The position numbers and the translations under genes are program-made. This document shows positions 1 to 11,307 of a DNA stretch of 64,000 bases, piece by piece. Under the pieces are notes generated by a model. It was not told where the DNA came from and did no database searches. It saw nothing but the letters and a program-made list of their open reading frames with translations. The DNA comes from Platycnemis pennipes (taxonomy: Eukaryota; Arthropoda; Insecta; Odonata; Platycnemididae). Location of the stretch: NCBI GenBank assembly GCA_933228895.1, contig OW121853.1, forward strand, positions 123,338,133-123,402,132, given 5' to 3'. Positions within the stretch are counted from its first letter, which is position 1, and every line of letters starts with the position of its first letter.

Positions 1-240
1 GTGGAAAACCGGTCCCCACTTGAGTGCCTAATGGAGGGCATTTCAAGTCCAGTACTCCGTCCGTCGGATGGGACGTAAAGGCGTGGTCCCCTTGGCGTCT
101 TACGTTAAGAGTAGTCTAATGCCGACGCCGGGTTTCTCTCCACCCTTCCTCCGTTCCCTGAAAACTCCTACCATTACCCAATTATCCACCTGTCCTAAAT
201 GGCGCAAAAGACCTCAGCTGTCGGTCGCCACCCCTGAATA
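1..240 (+). repeat. SINE body fragment (tRNA-derived family)
   Basis: The stretch repeats, with divergence, the body of the tRNA-derived SINEs at 24815-25115 and 27924-28265. Shared landmarks are the CAGTACTCCGTCCGTCGGAT block, the GCCGACGCCGGGTTTC block and the 'ttatccacc' block before the 3' end. The tRNA-like head is not in the window, so this is either the 3' part of a copy starting outside it or a truncated copy. It adjoins a LINE 3' end at about 250. Confidence 0.6.
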
Positions 241-249
241 ACCAACCAT

Positions 250-838
250 TGAACGTGTGCAGGGAAGATCGGCGAGATTCGTAAAGGGACGATATGATAA
301 CTATATTGGCGTAACCAGTCTAAACATTAACTATGGTGGGAATCATTGTCAGACCGTGGGTTGAAATATAGACTTAATTTCTGAACTATATTCCAAGATG
401 ATATTTTCACTAATGACGTTAAAAATATTTTGCGAACTCCAACTTAGTACAGTAGACAGGACCACAATCACAAAATTAGAGACATTGACTGGCGAAGTGA
501 AATATTCAAAATGTCCTTCATTCCTCATACAATTACGGATACGAATAACAGTAAATACACCCAACAGCATAAATACATATAAATGGATAGCATACGAAGT
601 TGCACGTTGGTATAAGGACTTTGAGCTAACCCAACTAAAAGCATATGTTTGAATGCTTGCTTTGCAATTTTTATCTTTTTTAAATTGTGAAGTTTATAGA
701 ATTTAGAAAAATTATATTAAGACTAGAATATTATTACTAATTCTTTTCATGCATGATGTGTAATGCACGTATGGTGTGAATTCACTCCTGCCACACATCT
801 TTACGGTGGCTTGCAGGGTATTGTGCAGATGAATATGT
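250..838 (+). mobile_element. CR1/Jockey-like LINE 3' end (family B), decayed
   Basis: The translation keeps the C-terminal pattern ERVQ-RRSARFVKGRYDN found intact at 18290-18655, but with stops and frameshifts. It is followed by the family's 3' UTR and ends in the 'gccacacatctttacggtgg' box and a GCAGAT-type tail. The element is truncated at its 5' end and non-functional. The same 3' end recurs at 1363, 6876, 16608, 17939 and 22862. Confidence 0.7.
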
Positions 839-1362
839 ACACTAGATAAAGCATGGTGGAACCATGACGGAGCGAAAAAGAATATTTCTTTGAAAAAAAT
901 TCATGTTTTTTGTTATATATAGTGTGTATGTACATTCCGCGTGTAACAAAGACTATTATGCATCTCAAAATGCGAATTGATAGGTATATTATTCGTATAA
1001 ATAATAATAAACGTGGTCACAAATCATGCATTCTAATTTTGGTAGGAAGCAGTTATTCACGCAATCTCCTATCAGCTAACCTCTTCATTATTCCTTTTCA
1101 TTCCTCACTACTTCCTCCATATTGCTCATACCAGGAGCTCCTTTACCAAATATACTTCCTTTGCTAAAAAATAAAGGCTGAATGATACAATAACAAATAC
1201 TTTCATCATGATGACGTCCAGGTGTTAAAACACTCGTTCCAAAATAAATGTAGCCAGTGGTCAGACCATAAATTGGTTATTTCTCTATCCCACGATTCTG
1301 TTACGCAAAATAACGTCTATTGCCGTAGAATTCATCTGTAGTTGATATCTGAACTAGTATAT
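839..1362. other. No recognisable feature
   Basis: This is AT-rich sequence. The only open frame is 85 codons with no recognisable motif, and I see no repeat shared with the rest of the window. Confidence 0.5.
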
Positions 1363-1692
1363 CATCTAAATCTACATAATACCCTGCAAGCCACCATAAA
1401 GGTGTGTGGAAGGGGGTGAATTCAGATCAAACATGCATTACATATCATGCATGAAAAGGATTAGTAGTTATATTCTTGTCTAAACACCACAATTTAAAAA
1501 AGGATAAAAAAGAGCAGTGAAAGCATACAAAAGCACGCTGTTAGTTGGGTTAGCTAAAGGTTCTAATACCAGTATACAACTACCTATGCTACCCATAGAT
1601 ACATTTGTATTTACACTATTGTACATATTTTCAGCTATTCATATCCCTAATTAAACTAAGAAAGGACATTTTAAGTCTGTCGGTTCGATACT
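1363..1692 (-). mobile_element. LINE family B 3' end
   Basis: On the minus strand this is the family B 3' UTR. It starts (in plus coordinates) with the CTACAT-rich tail and the 'ccctgcaagccacc' box, runs through the 'gttagttgggttagc' block, and ends near the codons for the last residues (DRFKMSF-like). It contains only the extreme 3' end, so it is a strongly truncated insertion. Confidence 0.7.
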
Positions 1693-2697
1693 AGTAATAA
1701 GAGAGCCATTGGATTGTGACGTTATTGACAAAAAAGACACTAAATCCAAGAAAGCCTCTTCTCCGAAGACGCGATTAACATCTGCAATCCGCGTGATTCA
1801 CTTCCATCTCACAAAAAAAGGAAGGAAGTATAATTACGGAAGAACAATGGACATCCGGGGATCTGACTGAAAAAAACTCAGGAATATATTTCAGGCGAAT
1901 ACGAAATTGCAATGACGTAGATGAATTTTACCTCGGTGGGAAGAAAACATATATTTTAGAAGCCTTTCTAAGAGAGGCAACGTGGAAAATTGTTGATTTG
2001 AATTATGCCGTGAAAAAATCGGTGACGTCGTTCGAGCCAAAGTATTCGAGAACGAAAGGGAGCGCATTTCAATATGGCGCTAAAAATAAAACTCTTCGGA
2101 ATCAGTCCGTCAAGCGACCTATGCATATCGGTGACTGCGCTCCATCTCGCAAAAAAAGCATTTTTTTTACTTTCAGTCGACACTTGGGGAAACCACGGCA
2201 TACGAAGACACACAACTTCATCCCTTACTCTGCGTCACGGGTAATTCCTATAGGTTTGCCCAATTGACAACAATGAGGGGGTGAGAAGACGCGACCAAGA
2301 GCATAATGTAAGGAAAAAAGCAGGGAATGTGTAAATATATAGTATTAGTATAGCATATAGCATATTAATATAGTATCCCTGAAAATCGCACAAGATATCA
2401 TAGGACACTAGGACACTCAACTGTTTTTATAATCTCTGCGTTGCCATGTGCTTATATTATACATTCGCAATGCAATTTATTACAAAAATAGAAATTTAAA
2501 ATATTTTTAAAAACTTTTAAGCCTGAAAGTAATGATTTATTTTCCTCAGTTCATTAATAAAACTTGATATCAAATTATGATGAAATAGAACGGAGGCTGG
2601 AGTCAATACAATATTAGTTTTCATCAAGGACATGAAACTGAAAAAAAGAACGAATCAATGATTGAGCTAATGGTGGCATGAGAGATTCTTCTGGGTT
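1693..2697. other. No recognisable feature
   Basis: Short overlapping frames on both strands (80-90 codons) show no known motif. I see no terminal repeats. Confidence 0.5.
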
Positions 2698-2705
2698 TAT
2701 TTTTT

Positions 2706-3222
2706 GGTTCATGGTAGTTTTCTGGGGGGCAGACCAGGTAGTCGGTCATTAGCGAGGGTCTCTGCTCGCGATCGTCCTAATCCGGACCCTCGCTCGGCTT
2801 CGACCCTCATCAGCGACCGGACTCTCGCGGCATGGGGCCGCGCGGAAGAAACTGACCGCGTGCAATACGATGTTAAAAGTTATTAACTATTTAAATGAGC
2901 AACAATTTATTACCGCCATTGTATCACACGTTCTAAGAGAATTACGGGCGTCTTTTGATCGACGTTCTACGATAAAAATTAACGTTTTCCATGTATCCTT
3001 CAGAAATGTGCCGTTTACACTTGGCAACGTTGCATTTTCTGGAGGTTAAACGCGGTGGTTTTAAACAGCTAAAACCGTTGATAGAGGGAGAGCTTGATGG
3101 AATAATGTAATAATAACTGCTGAATCATAAGTTTTAACATGTTAAAGCAGTTTAATACATTTAAACTGTTGAGTGCTTGAAATACATTAATGTTATTGCC
3201 AGGAAGATGGCCTATTTGTTAT
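2706..3222 (+). repeat. Left 517-bp terminal inverted repeat
   Basis: This pairs end to end with 10791-11307. The outer 190 bp is GC- and CpG-rich, with repeats of a GCGAGGGTC-like word and a CGCGGCATGGGGCCGCGCGG block. The inner 330 bp is AT-rich. The inner edge abuts a LINE tail directly at 3223, so a LINE inserted at or very near the TIR boundary. Confidence 0.85.
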
Positions 3223-3930
3223 CTACATCTACACGAAACCCTGCAAGCCACCAAGAAGGTGTTTGGCAGGGGTTGATGATCAGCAAGCATGCACTTTAAA
3301 CAAGCAAACATAATACTATAGGGTCTCAGGTAACTATATTGTTAGTATCCACATACTATATTAATTTTGTATCGTGTCAGTCAGTCATTCAGTATCCGTT
3401 CTGTTTTGCTCTTTATTAAGTTTTGAGCTAAAAGAGTGAGGTTTGGTGCGTTGAGTGTGTATTCTATGTCTGTAATATTTGGTAGTAGTTTTGGATTTTT
3501 AACAGTTTGTGGTGCAGGAAAAATGCAAAAAACATGATGTCTGAGAGTGGGAGACAACATACAATGAAAATATTGTGTAGAAAAAAGTACAAAAGTAATC
3601 AGAGTGGGACACATTTCTCTATTTATAAAATAGCAATTTCCTTCTCTCTGCATACGAAATACTTATGAGAAGTGCCCGAATCGCAGGCAGCAGGTCTGCA
3701 GATCTGCATAGTAATAAGGGATTCGATGTTAATACATGCATCTTGCACTACAGACTATTCTAAAATATTTCCCCTACCTATCCCTTTGCTATGCTGCTTA
3801 TTGTGCTCCCTTACAGTTTGGGGGAAAAATGACATTTTGAATCCATCGGTGCGACAATTTATCTCTCTTACGTTATTTATCTGGTTTAAACTAATCACGC
3901 TGGTGTTTTTAATGCATGCCTAACATTTTT
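3223..3930 (-). mobile_element. LINE family A 3' end, split by an unrelated 350-bp insert
   Basis: The family A 3' UTR runs 3223-3357 and resumes at about 3708 ('aataagggatt'), continuing into the last codons. The uninterrupted order can be read in the related copy at 7385-7626. The intervening 3358-3707 has no match elsewhere in the window and no clear terminal inverted repeats. The copy is cut off by another LINE tail at 3931. Confidence 0.65.
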
Positions 3931-6190
3931 ATCTACATCTATATCCACACAATACTCCCCCGTAAGCAAGTAGGTAAGCCACCGCGAGGGTGTATGGCAG
4001 GGGATGAATATCACAAAGCATGCACTACCCGCATGCAAACAAGCAACTATAGGGTCTCATGCAACTAGATTGTTGGTATCTATAGTATATAAGGAATTAA
4101 TACATGCATCATGCACTACAACTACTCTACAATATTTCCCCTACCTATCCGTTTGCTATGCTGCCTATTCTGTTCTCTTATAGTACGTGGGAAAATGCCA
4201 ATTTAAATCTATTAGTACGACAATCTATCTCTCTCATCTTATTTATCTGGTCGAATCCACGATAATACGCTGGAGTTCTTAATATGTGCCTAACATCTTC
4301 AGTAAAGCTATCCGATTAAAATTTCTCTAATAGAATTAGTCTGCACTTAAACCTACGGTCTGATAATGATTCCCACCCTAATTCTTTTATTAATACTGAA
4401 ACGCTACTCAACCTATCGTAACACCTTTTCACGAACCTAGCTGCTCTACGCTGCACACTATCTAGTTCTCTGATCAAACCAAATTCATTAGGATCCCATA
4501 CACTGGCTGCATACTCAAGGTGGGGCCTTATAGTAAAATCGCCCTTCTGTCTTCTCATCACATTTCCCAAGTACTATTTTTATAAATCCTAGCTTTCTCT
4601 TCGCTCGGCCGTACCTGGATGTGTCTTCCCCACGATAAATCTCTAGTGATTGTTACAACTAAATACCTAATGATTTCAACGCTCTTTATCTTTGTGTTAC
4701 TAATTCTATAGGATCATCTATCGAATTATTCCTCCTCCAAAAATTGATAGCTACACACATTTTAAGGTTAAGTTCTAACTGCAATTTGTCGCACCACTCT
4801 TGAATTTCATCTAAATCCTTGCTAAGCGATTTCCTGTCTCCATCTTTTGTTATACCTCTATACACTACCGCATCGTCTGCAAAAAGTCTGAGCTTACTAC
4901 TAACTACCGTACCCAAATCGTTTATGTATAAAAGAAATAAAAGCGGACCTACTAAGCTACCCTGGGGAACTCCCGACGTGGCTTTGATTGTGTCCGACAT
5001 GATACCATCTGTGACAACCCTCTGCTCTCGCTCACTTAAGAATTCTATTACCCAACATACAACGTCTTTATTTATACCAAAACTCTCTAATTTCAAGATT
5101 AATTTATCACGAGGAACTTTACCGAATGCCTTTTTAAAATCTAAAAATATCGAATCAACTCCAGTTCTGTTCTCGCCGTGGACTAAAATATCATGTACGA
5201 GTAAAACTAATTGTGTCTCGCAAGATCTACCTTTCCGGAACCCACGATGGCTGTTTATGAGCAATCTCTGACTATCCAAATGCCCCATGATTGAACTGAC
5301 AACAATGTGCTCAAGTTCCCAACAAGAGATTGACGTGAGTGAAATGGGTCTGTAGTTACTAGGTTCTTCCCTATCACAGCTTTTAAAAATAGGTGTCATG
5401 TTAGCTACTTTCCAATCCATGGGTACTGCGTGGTATTTAGTGTTTTATTGAATATTATTTCTAGATAGGGGGCTATTTCAGAAGTTTATGTTTTATATAC
5501 TCTGGAAGGAATTAGATCGGGACCTGGTGATTTGTTTTTACTAATGTTTTTAACTGCTACTCTATTCCGCGACATGAAGTAACTATTTCGGGCATTGCTC
5601 ACAGAATGTGTTCGGCGGTGGTTCCACTGCTTTGTGTGACGATGAGTTGAATACACTTTGGAAGAAGGTGTTTAAATTATTGGCTTTTTCTACACTGCTG
5701 GTGACTCTGATTCCTTTATCGTTTTTAAGTGTGTGTACCTACTGTGGACCTATTTCCTTAAAGTTCTCATCTCACATATGACCAAAACACTTTAGAATTG
5801 CTTTCTAAATATTCTCCTAACATCTTGCTCTTGAAGTACGATGACGCTTGCCACCATGCTTTCCTTACTAATGCTTCCATTTGTTATAGTTTTGAACTTA
5901 CTCTTTTTTTCCTCTACCGAGAGTCCCTGTCTTGCATTCTTAATGCTAGAATGGCATACCCTTTGTCCCTTTAATGATTTCATAACATCCGTGTTATACC
6001 ACTTTGGCACTGTATACTTCTCAATTTGGTTGGTGTGTACTCTTTGACACCTTTACGGGCGACCTCAGGAAATTCTCTCCACGAATCTTCTGTTCTAATT
6101 CTTTGTTTCGTCGCTAAATACATTAAGCAATTCACTTACCTCTTCTTTCCTCATTATTTCAGTAATTTCAGGTTATACAGTAGATATACT
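3931..6190 (-). mobile_element. CR1/Jockey-like LINE family A with reverse transcriptase, 5' truncated
   Basis: This is the longest family A copy. Minus-strand order is: linker before RT (frame 5792-6010, starting PKWYN), RT domain (4686-5420), C-terminal region (4316-4570), 3' UTR, CTACAT-rich tail at 3931. The apurinic endonuclease expected upstream in this class is absent, so the copy is 5' truncated near 6190. Frameshifts separate the three coding pieces, so it is not active. LINEs of this type copy their own RNA at a nicked target site. Confidence 0.8.
4316..5420 (-). pseudogene. Non-LTR reverse transcriptase pseudogene
   Basis: The 244-residue frame at 4686-5420 has the ordered RT motifs: NYRPISLTS near residue 22, QHGF-like SHRGFRKGRSC near 58, FLDFKKAF near 93, SGVPQGSLVGPLLFLLYIND near 149, and the catalytic FADD near 180. 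A second frame (4316-4570) carries the family C-terminus (SVQRRAARFVKRCYDRLSSV). A frameshift separates them at about 4570-4690. FADD and GVPQGS place it in the CR1/L2/Jockey group. The exact clade needs a tree. Confidence 0.8.
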
Positions 6191-6400
6191 ACTACATAAC
6201 ATCCTGTGAGCCAAAAGGAGTATGTGTAGTAGGGGTGTGAAAGGTGTGTATGGGGTGTGAATTCACCCCCTGTCACACACTTTTATGGTGGCTTGCAGAG
6301 TTGCTTGTTTGCATGTTAGTACTGCATGCTTGGTGATCTTCACCCCCTGCCACACACCCTCGCGGTGGCTGGCAGGGTATCGTGTAGATGTAGATGTATT
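6191..6400 (+). repeat. Cluster of LINE 3' tails
   Basis: At least two plus-strand tails sit head to tail. Each has 'cacaccc..cggtggctggcaggg' or a variant followed by TGTAGATG repeats, at 6262-6300 and 6330-6395, and a minus tail remnant precedes them at 6195-6240. This is a hot spot of short, extremely truncated LINE insertions. Confidence 0.6.
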
Positions 6401-6875
6401 ATGTAGATGAGGATGTGTACTCCATGGCAACAAGTTTGATATAACAGTCACGTTTCACTATGACGCTACGACTATCTCGGGGCGGCAAGCGTCCTTTGAA
6501 ATAACAAGCATGCATACAAGTTGGTGGAAAGGTTCCTACCCTGATAGCAATGTAATGACACCGAAGGCGCCTCCAGTGGCCAAGGGAAAGGAGAGAGGGC
6601 TAGTTTTTGCAGAACAGAGACAGTGGGGAGTCCGCTTTCCGCGATCGCTTCCTTCCCTTCCCATTAACCCCCCGCTGTCCCCTTCCGACCATTCAACGCC
6701 TACCTGTCTATGAATGTCGAGAAACTACCATATCTCCGTGCACACTAGAGCATATACCAAATGCGGACTGACAACTGACAAGTTGCATCCTTGGCATTTC
6801 AAAAAGGATTTCATTGATGATGTTAAAAAGGCGTTTTCTAAAATCTCTAATCGAATTGGCATCTATATTATTATT
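6401..6875. other. No recognisable feature
   Basis: Short frames at 6510-6713 and 6708-6962 carry no known motif. I see no shared repeat. Confidence 0.5.
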
Positions 6876-7205
6876 ACATCTACATCTACATAATACCCTG
6901 CAAGCCACCATTAAGGTGTGTGGCACGGGGTGAATTCTCACCACACATGCACAACATATCATGCATAAAAAAGTATTAGTATTTACATTCTGTTCTAAAC
7001 TGCACTATTTAAAAAAAATAAAAATAGCAAAGCATAGGTACATGCAAAAACATGCTGTTAGTAGGGGAAGCTTCAAGTCCTTATACCAACATGCAGCTAC
7101 CAATGTTATCCATTGCTACACTCGAATTGGATATATTTACCGTTATTCATATCTCTAATTGTATGAGGAAAAAAGGACATTTTTAATCTGTCAGTTCGGC
7201 TCAGT
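6876..7205 (-). mobile_element. LINE family B 3' end
   Basis: On the minus strand this has the CTACAT tail, the 'ccctgcaagccacc' box and the family B 3' UTR, including 'catgctgttag' and 'cttcaagtccttata'. It ends near the last codons. It parallels the copy at 17939. Confidence 0.7.
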
Positions 7206-7384
7206 TCTGACTATCCTCGAGGATGTGTTGCAATAGATGAGTTTTCTCCGCACATGGTCAAAGTACAAATACTAAAGGAGGTGAAATATGTCTTCCTTAT
7301 TTGGAACCCGAGGAAAAACCGATTATTAAAGAATTAATTAAAATTCAGAGGAGATGAGCTGGATTTCTGAACATTTGGTAATCT

Positions 7385-7850
7385 AAATGTACACGATACC
7401 CTGCAAGCCACCGGGAGGATGTGTGGCAAGGGGTGAAATCACCAATCATGCACTGTAGACATGCAAACATGTTACTATAGGGTCTCAGGCAACTAGATTA
7501 TTAGTATCTACATACTAATAAGGGATTGGTTGTTAATACCTGCATCATGCACTACATGACTACAAAACTACTCTAAAATATTTCCCCTAACTATTCCTTT
7601 GCTATGCTGCCTATTCTGTTCTCGTATACCTCCTGCCACACATCCTAGTGCTGGCTCGCAGGGTATTACGTAGATGTAGATAACAAATCCCTTATAGTGT
7701 GAGGGAAGAATGGGATTTTGAATCTATCAGTACGAGTAAAACATGCACTACTGGCAAACAACTAAGAGCTGCTAGGATACAACTACATGGAAACATCTAT
7801 CCGACAATCTATCTCTCTCACCTTGTTTATCTCATCAATACCATCTCAGA
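7385..7850 (-). mobile_element. LINE family A 3' end with a nested tail
   Basis: The family A 3' UTR on the minus strand (7385-7626) is interrupted by a short plus-strand LINE tail at 7627-7685 ('gtagatgtagat'). Family A sequence then resumes, degraded, to about 7850. It gives the uninterrupted reference for the insertion site in the 3223-3930 copy. Confidence 0.6.
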
Positions 7851-7883
7851 TCTTCTTATATATATATATTTTACTCCCGACGT

Positions 7884-8110
7884 AATATATTAACCATCAT
7901 CATCATCTTCGGCAAACAATCCTAGGGGATTGGTTTGACACTCCCCTCAACTCGATTCTTCTATCGGCCAACTTCCTCATATTAATTTAATTCCTCTCTT
8001 TCACATACCTTACTGTTCCATATATCTCATACGCGGCCTTCATTTGCCACTCACTATTCCCAAGACAATTGTCTTCATCTGGCCATCGTGTCTTAAGATT
8101 CCTTTCAGAA
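7884..8110 (-). mobile_element. RTE-like LINE 3' end, short
   Basis: This matches the 3' end of the long RTE-like copy at 59411-62085: 'catcatcatcttcgg', 'caatcctagggga' and 'cttctatcggccaac' blocks, with a CAT-repeat tail at 7884. It is heavily truncated. Confidence 0.65.
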
Positions 8111-8455
8111 TTCAAATTCAGCTTGTAATTCTTTTCAGAATTCCAAGCGAAATTGAAGCATTGAATTGCTATCCACGTTATCAAAATGATTCTGTAATTC
8201 CACAAATGCAAATAACCTCTGTTCGTTTCTCTCCAATCTCTTCCTTTAACAGGCTAAGAGCGCTTCTCAAGGCAATTCAGAGCTTCGTGAAGGCAGCTGT
8301 GTAAAAATGTTGAGAGAGTGTTGAGGAGTTACTCCGGATTAAAAGAATTAGAGTACATCCACGACACTATTAATCTTTCCCTACAAATCGTGAAGCCCAA
8401 GTATACGGAAACGCAACTCAGTATATTGAAAACCATCTGGTCCACCATCAAGTAG
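8111..8455. other. No recognisable feature
   Basis: One 86-codon frame overlaps this stretch without a recognisable motif. I see nothing else. Confidence 0.5.
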
Positions 8456-10275
8456 AATATGAGAAGAAGAGTCGTGAGGTATTATAAAAAGATATTCGAT
8501 AAAGTTCCTCTTAACGAATTAATCTTGATGTTAGAGAGTATCGGTAAAAATAAAGACGTTGTGTGCTGTGTAAAAGAATTCTTAAGTGGGCGAGAGAAGA
8601 AGGTTCTACATCTACATCTACACGATACCCAGCAAGCCACCGCAAGGGTGTGTGGCAGGGGGTGAAGATCACCAAACATGCACTACTAACATGCAAACTA
8701 GCAACTATATTGTCTCATGCAACTTGATTGTTAGTGTCTACAGCATTTAAGGGGTAAGACATGCATCATGCACTACGGAATACTCTAAAATATTTCCCCT
8801 ACCTATCCCTTTCCTATGCAGCCTATTCTGTTCTCTTATAGTACGGGGGAAAAATGCCATTTTGAATCTATCTGTACGACAAACTATCTCTCTAATCTTA
8901 TTTATCTGGTCGAATCTAGCATAACACGCTGGTGTTTTTAATATGTGCCTAACATCTTCATTAAAGCTATCCGATTGAAATTTCTCTAATAGATTTAATC
9001 TGAACTTTAACCTACGCTCTGATAATGATTCCCACCCTAATTCTTGTATTAATTCTGATACACTACTCAACCTATCGTAACACCTTTTCACGAACCTAGC
9101 TGCTCTGCGCTGCACACTGTCTAGTTCTCTCATCAAACCTAATTCATTAGGATCCCATACACTGGCTGCATACTCAAGGTGGGGCCTAACTAGTGAAGAG
9201 TAACATCGCTCTTTTGTCTTCTCATCACATTTCCCAAGTACTCTTTTTATAAATCCTAGCTTTCTCTTCGCTCGGCCGCATACTTCCCGGATGTGTCTAC
9301 CCCACGATAAATCTATAGTGATAGTAGAGGTTTATTATACATAGATGGTATAATGTCGGACACAATCAGAGTCACATCGGGAGCACCCTAGGTGGTGTAA
9401 CAGACCCGCTTCTATTTCTTTTATACATAAACAATTTGGGTACCGTAGTTAGTGGTAAGCTTAGACTTTTTGCAGACTAGGCAGTAGTTCACAGGGGTTT
9501 AACAAAATCAGATAAAGAATCACTTATCAAGGATTTAAATGCATACCAAGTGTGGTGCGACAAATGGCAGTTAGAATTTAGCCTTAAAAAGTGTGTCCTT
9601 ATTTCATTTTTGAAGAGGAATATTTCGATAGAGCGATACTATAGCGTTAGTGACTCAAAAATCGTAAGCGTTGAAGCCATAAGCAGGAACTTAGGTGTAA
9701 CAATCCCTAAACATTTATCGTGGGGAAGACACATATGCCGCCGAGACAAGAGAAAGCTAGGATTTATAAAAAGATTACTTGGAAACTGATGAGAAGACAA
9801 AAGGGCGATGTTATTTTTCACTAGTCAGGCCCCACATCAGACATGTAGCTAGTGTATGGTATCCGAATGAAATAGGTTTGATTAGAGAGCTAGAAAGTGT
9901 TCAGCGTAGATCAGCTAGGTTCGTTAAAAGGTGCTACGATAGATTTTGGAGCGTTTTAGAATTAGTAGAAAAATTAGAGTGGGAATCATTATCAGAGAGT
10001 AAGTTAAAGTTCAGTTTAAGTCTATTTGAGAAATTGTAATCGGATGGCTTTAGTGAAGATGTTAAGCATATATTTAAAAAAACCAGCGTATTATGCTAGA
10101 TTAAACCAGATAAATAAGATTAGAGAGATTGGTTGTCTCACCGATAGACTCAAAATATCATTTTTCCCCTTACTCTAAGAGAACACATTAAGCAGCATAA
10201 CAAAGGGATAGGTTGGTGAGATTGCTAGAGTAGTCTGAAATGCATGCTGCACGTATTGACAGTACAAACCCATTC
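8456..10275 (+). mobile_element. LINE family A (RT to 3' end), interrupted by a second LINE
   Basis: Plus-strand pieces at 8456-8605 (FDKVPLNELILMLES region of RT) and 9328-10275 (post-RT region, C-terminus, 3' UTR) read as one family A copy. The two halves of the conserved 'gagag..ggtt' codons are separated by a 722-bp minus-strand LINE at 8606-9327. Many stops are present, for example in place of the FADD region near 9470. Confidence 0.75.
8606..9327 (-). mobile_element. LINE family A, 5'-truncated insertion with target duplication
   Basis: The tail begins at 8606 with three CTACAT units. The C-terminal frame at 8747-9136 encodes SVQRRAARFVKRCYDRLSSV and SFNEDVRHILKTP. AGGTT at 8601-8605 is repeated at 9328-9332, consistent with a short target-site duplication. 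It lies in opposite orientation within an older copy of the same family. Confidence 0.75.
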
Positions 10276-10790
10276 ATGCTAGGTAAATGCAGATAAAAAT
10301 ACGCAGATAAGTGTAATTGTAACCATTTTTCCCTTTAATACTATGTAGATACTAACCATATCGATATTGTCTATTGGCTAGATCTATTGTCTAGCATTCT
10401 TCCATGTAGCAGCCTAGTTGCGCGCGAGTTAATGGTAGAGTCTAGAAGATCACAGAAAAAACAATACTTCCTCTCACCTAAAATTTATATTTGAACGTCT
10501 CGGATGTGATTTTCCATGATTTGTTGTTCATTTCATTCCGTGAAAATATGCTAAAATAAACTCTTAACACATTCAGAGAAACAAACGTTATCGAAGGTTA
10601 AAAAACGTCAACATTTACGCGACCGAGAGTTCACGGAGATTCGCAATTGTTACTAGTCAATCCTTGGGAGTTGATAATGGCGTAAGAAACTTTAAATAAG
10701 TTCGAAAAAGTATCGTACTATTTTTAACAATTTCATTCACTGTTGAAGTTAGCAGAATGGATGAATGTCTCGATAAATAACATATTAAAC
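10276..10790. other. Unassigned interior sequence next to the right TIR
   Basis: This is AT-rich sequence with no LINE similarity after about 10330, lying between the last LINE and the right 517-bp TIR. It may be the remaining original interior of the large TIR element. No open frame of note is present. Confidence 0.4.
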
Positions 10791-11307
10791 ATAACAAATA
10801 GGGCATCTTCCTGGCAATAACATTAATGTATTTCAAGCACTCAACAGTTTAAATGTATTAAACTGCTTTAACATGTTAAAACTTATGATTCAGCAGTTAT
10901 TATTACATTATTCCATCAAGCTCTCCCTCTATCAATGGTTTTAGCTGTTTAAAACCACCGCGTTTAACCTCCAGAAAATGCAACGTTGCCAAGTGTAAAC
11001 GGCACATTTCTGAAGGATACATGGAAAACGTTAATTTTTATCGTAGAACGTCGATCAAAAGACGCCCGTAATTCTCTTAGAACGTGTGATACAATGGCGG
11101 TAATAAATTGTTGCTCATTTAAATAGTTAATAACTTTTAACATCGTATTGCACGCGGTCAGTTTCTTCCGCGCGGCCCCATGCCGCGAGAGTCCGGTCGC
11201 TGATGAGGGTCGAAGCCGAGCGAGGGTCCGGATTAGGACGATCGCGAGCAGAGACCCTCGCTAATGACCGACTACCTGGTCTGCCCCCCAGAAAACTACC
11301 ATTAACC
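10791..11307 (-). repeat. Right 517-bp terminal inverted repeat
   Basis: This is the reverse complement of 2706-3222. The mismatches I can see are C/A five bases from the tip, G/A in the 'ccrttgatagagg' word and G/C in 'gaagatgs'. It is followed by TATTTTTT, matching the left flank. Confidence 0.85.

Larger units (their letters stand above)
2706..11307. mobile_element. Large element with 517-bp terminal inverted repeats and 8-bp flanking repeats
   Basis: Positions 2706-3222 and 10791-11307 are reverse complements of exactly equal length (517 bp). I see about three mismatches by eye. The outer flanks are both TATTTTTT (2698-2705 and 11308-11315), as expected for an 8-bp target duplication, though the flank is low-complexity. 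Tips read GGTTCATGGTAG and GGTTAATGGTAG. Long TIRs with 8-10 bp duplications are known in Mutator-like and foldback elements. No transposase is visible inside, and the 7.6 kb interior is mostly older LINE debris. It could instead be a segmental inverted duplication. Confidence 0.6.
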
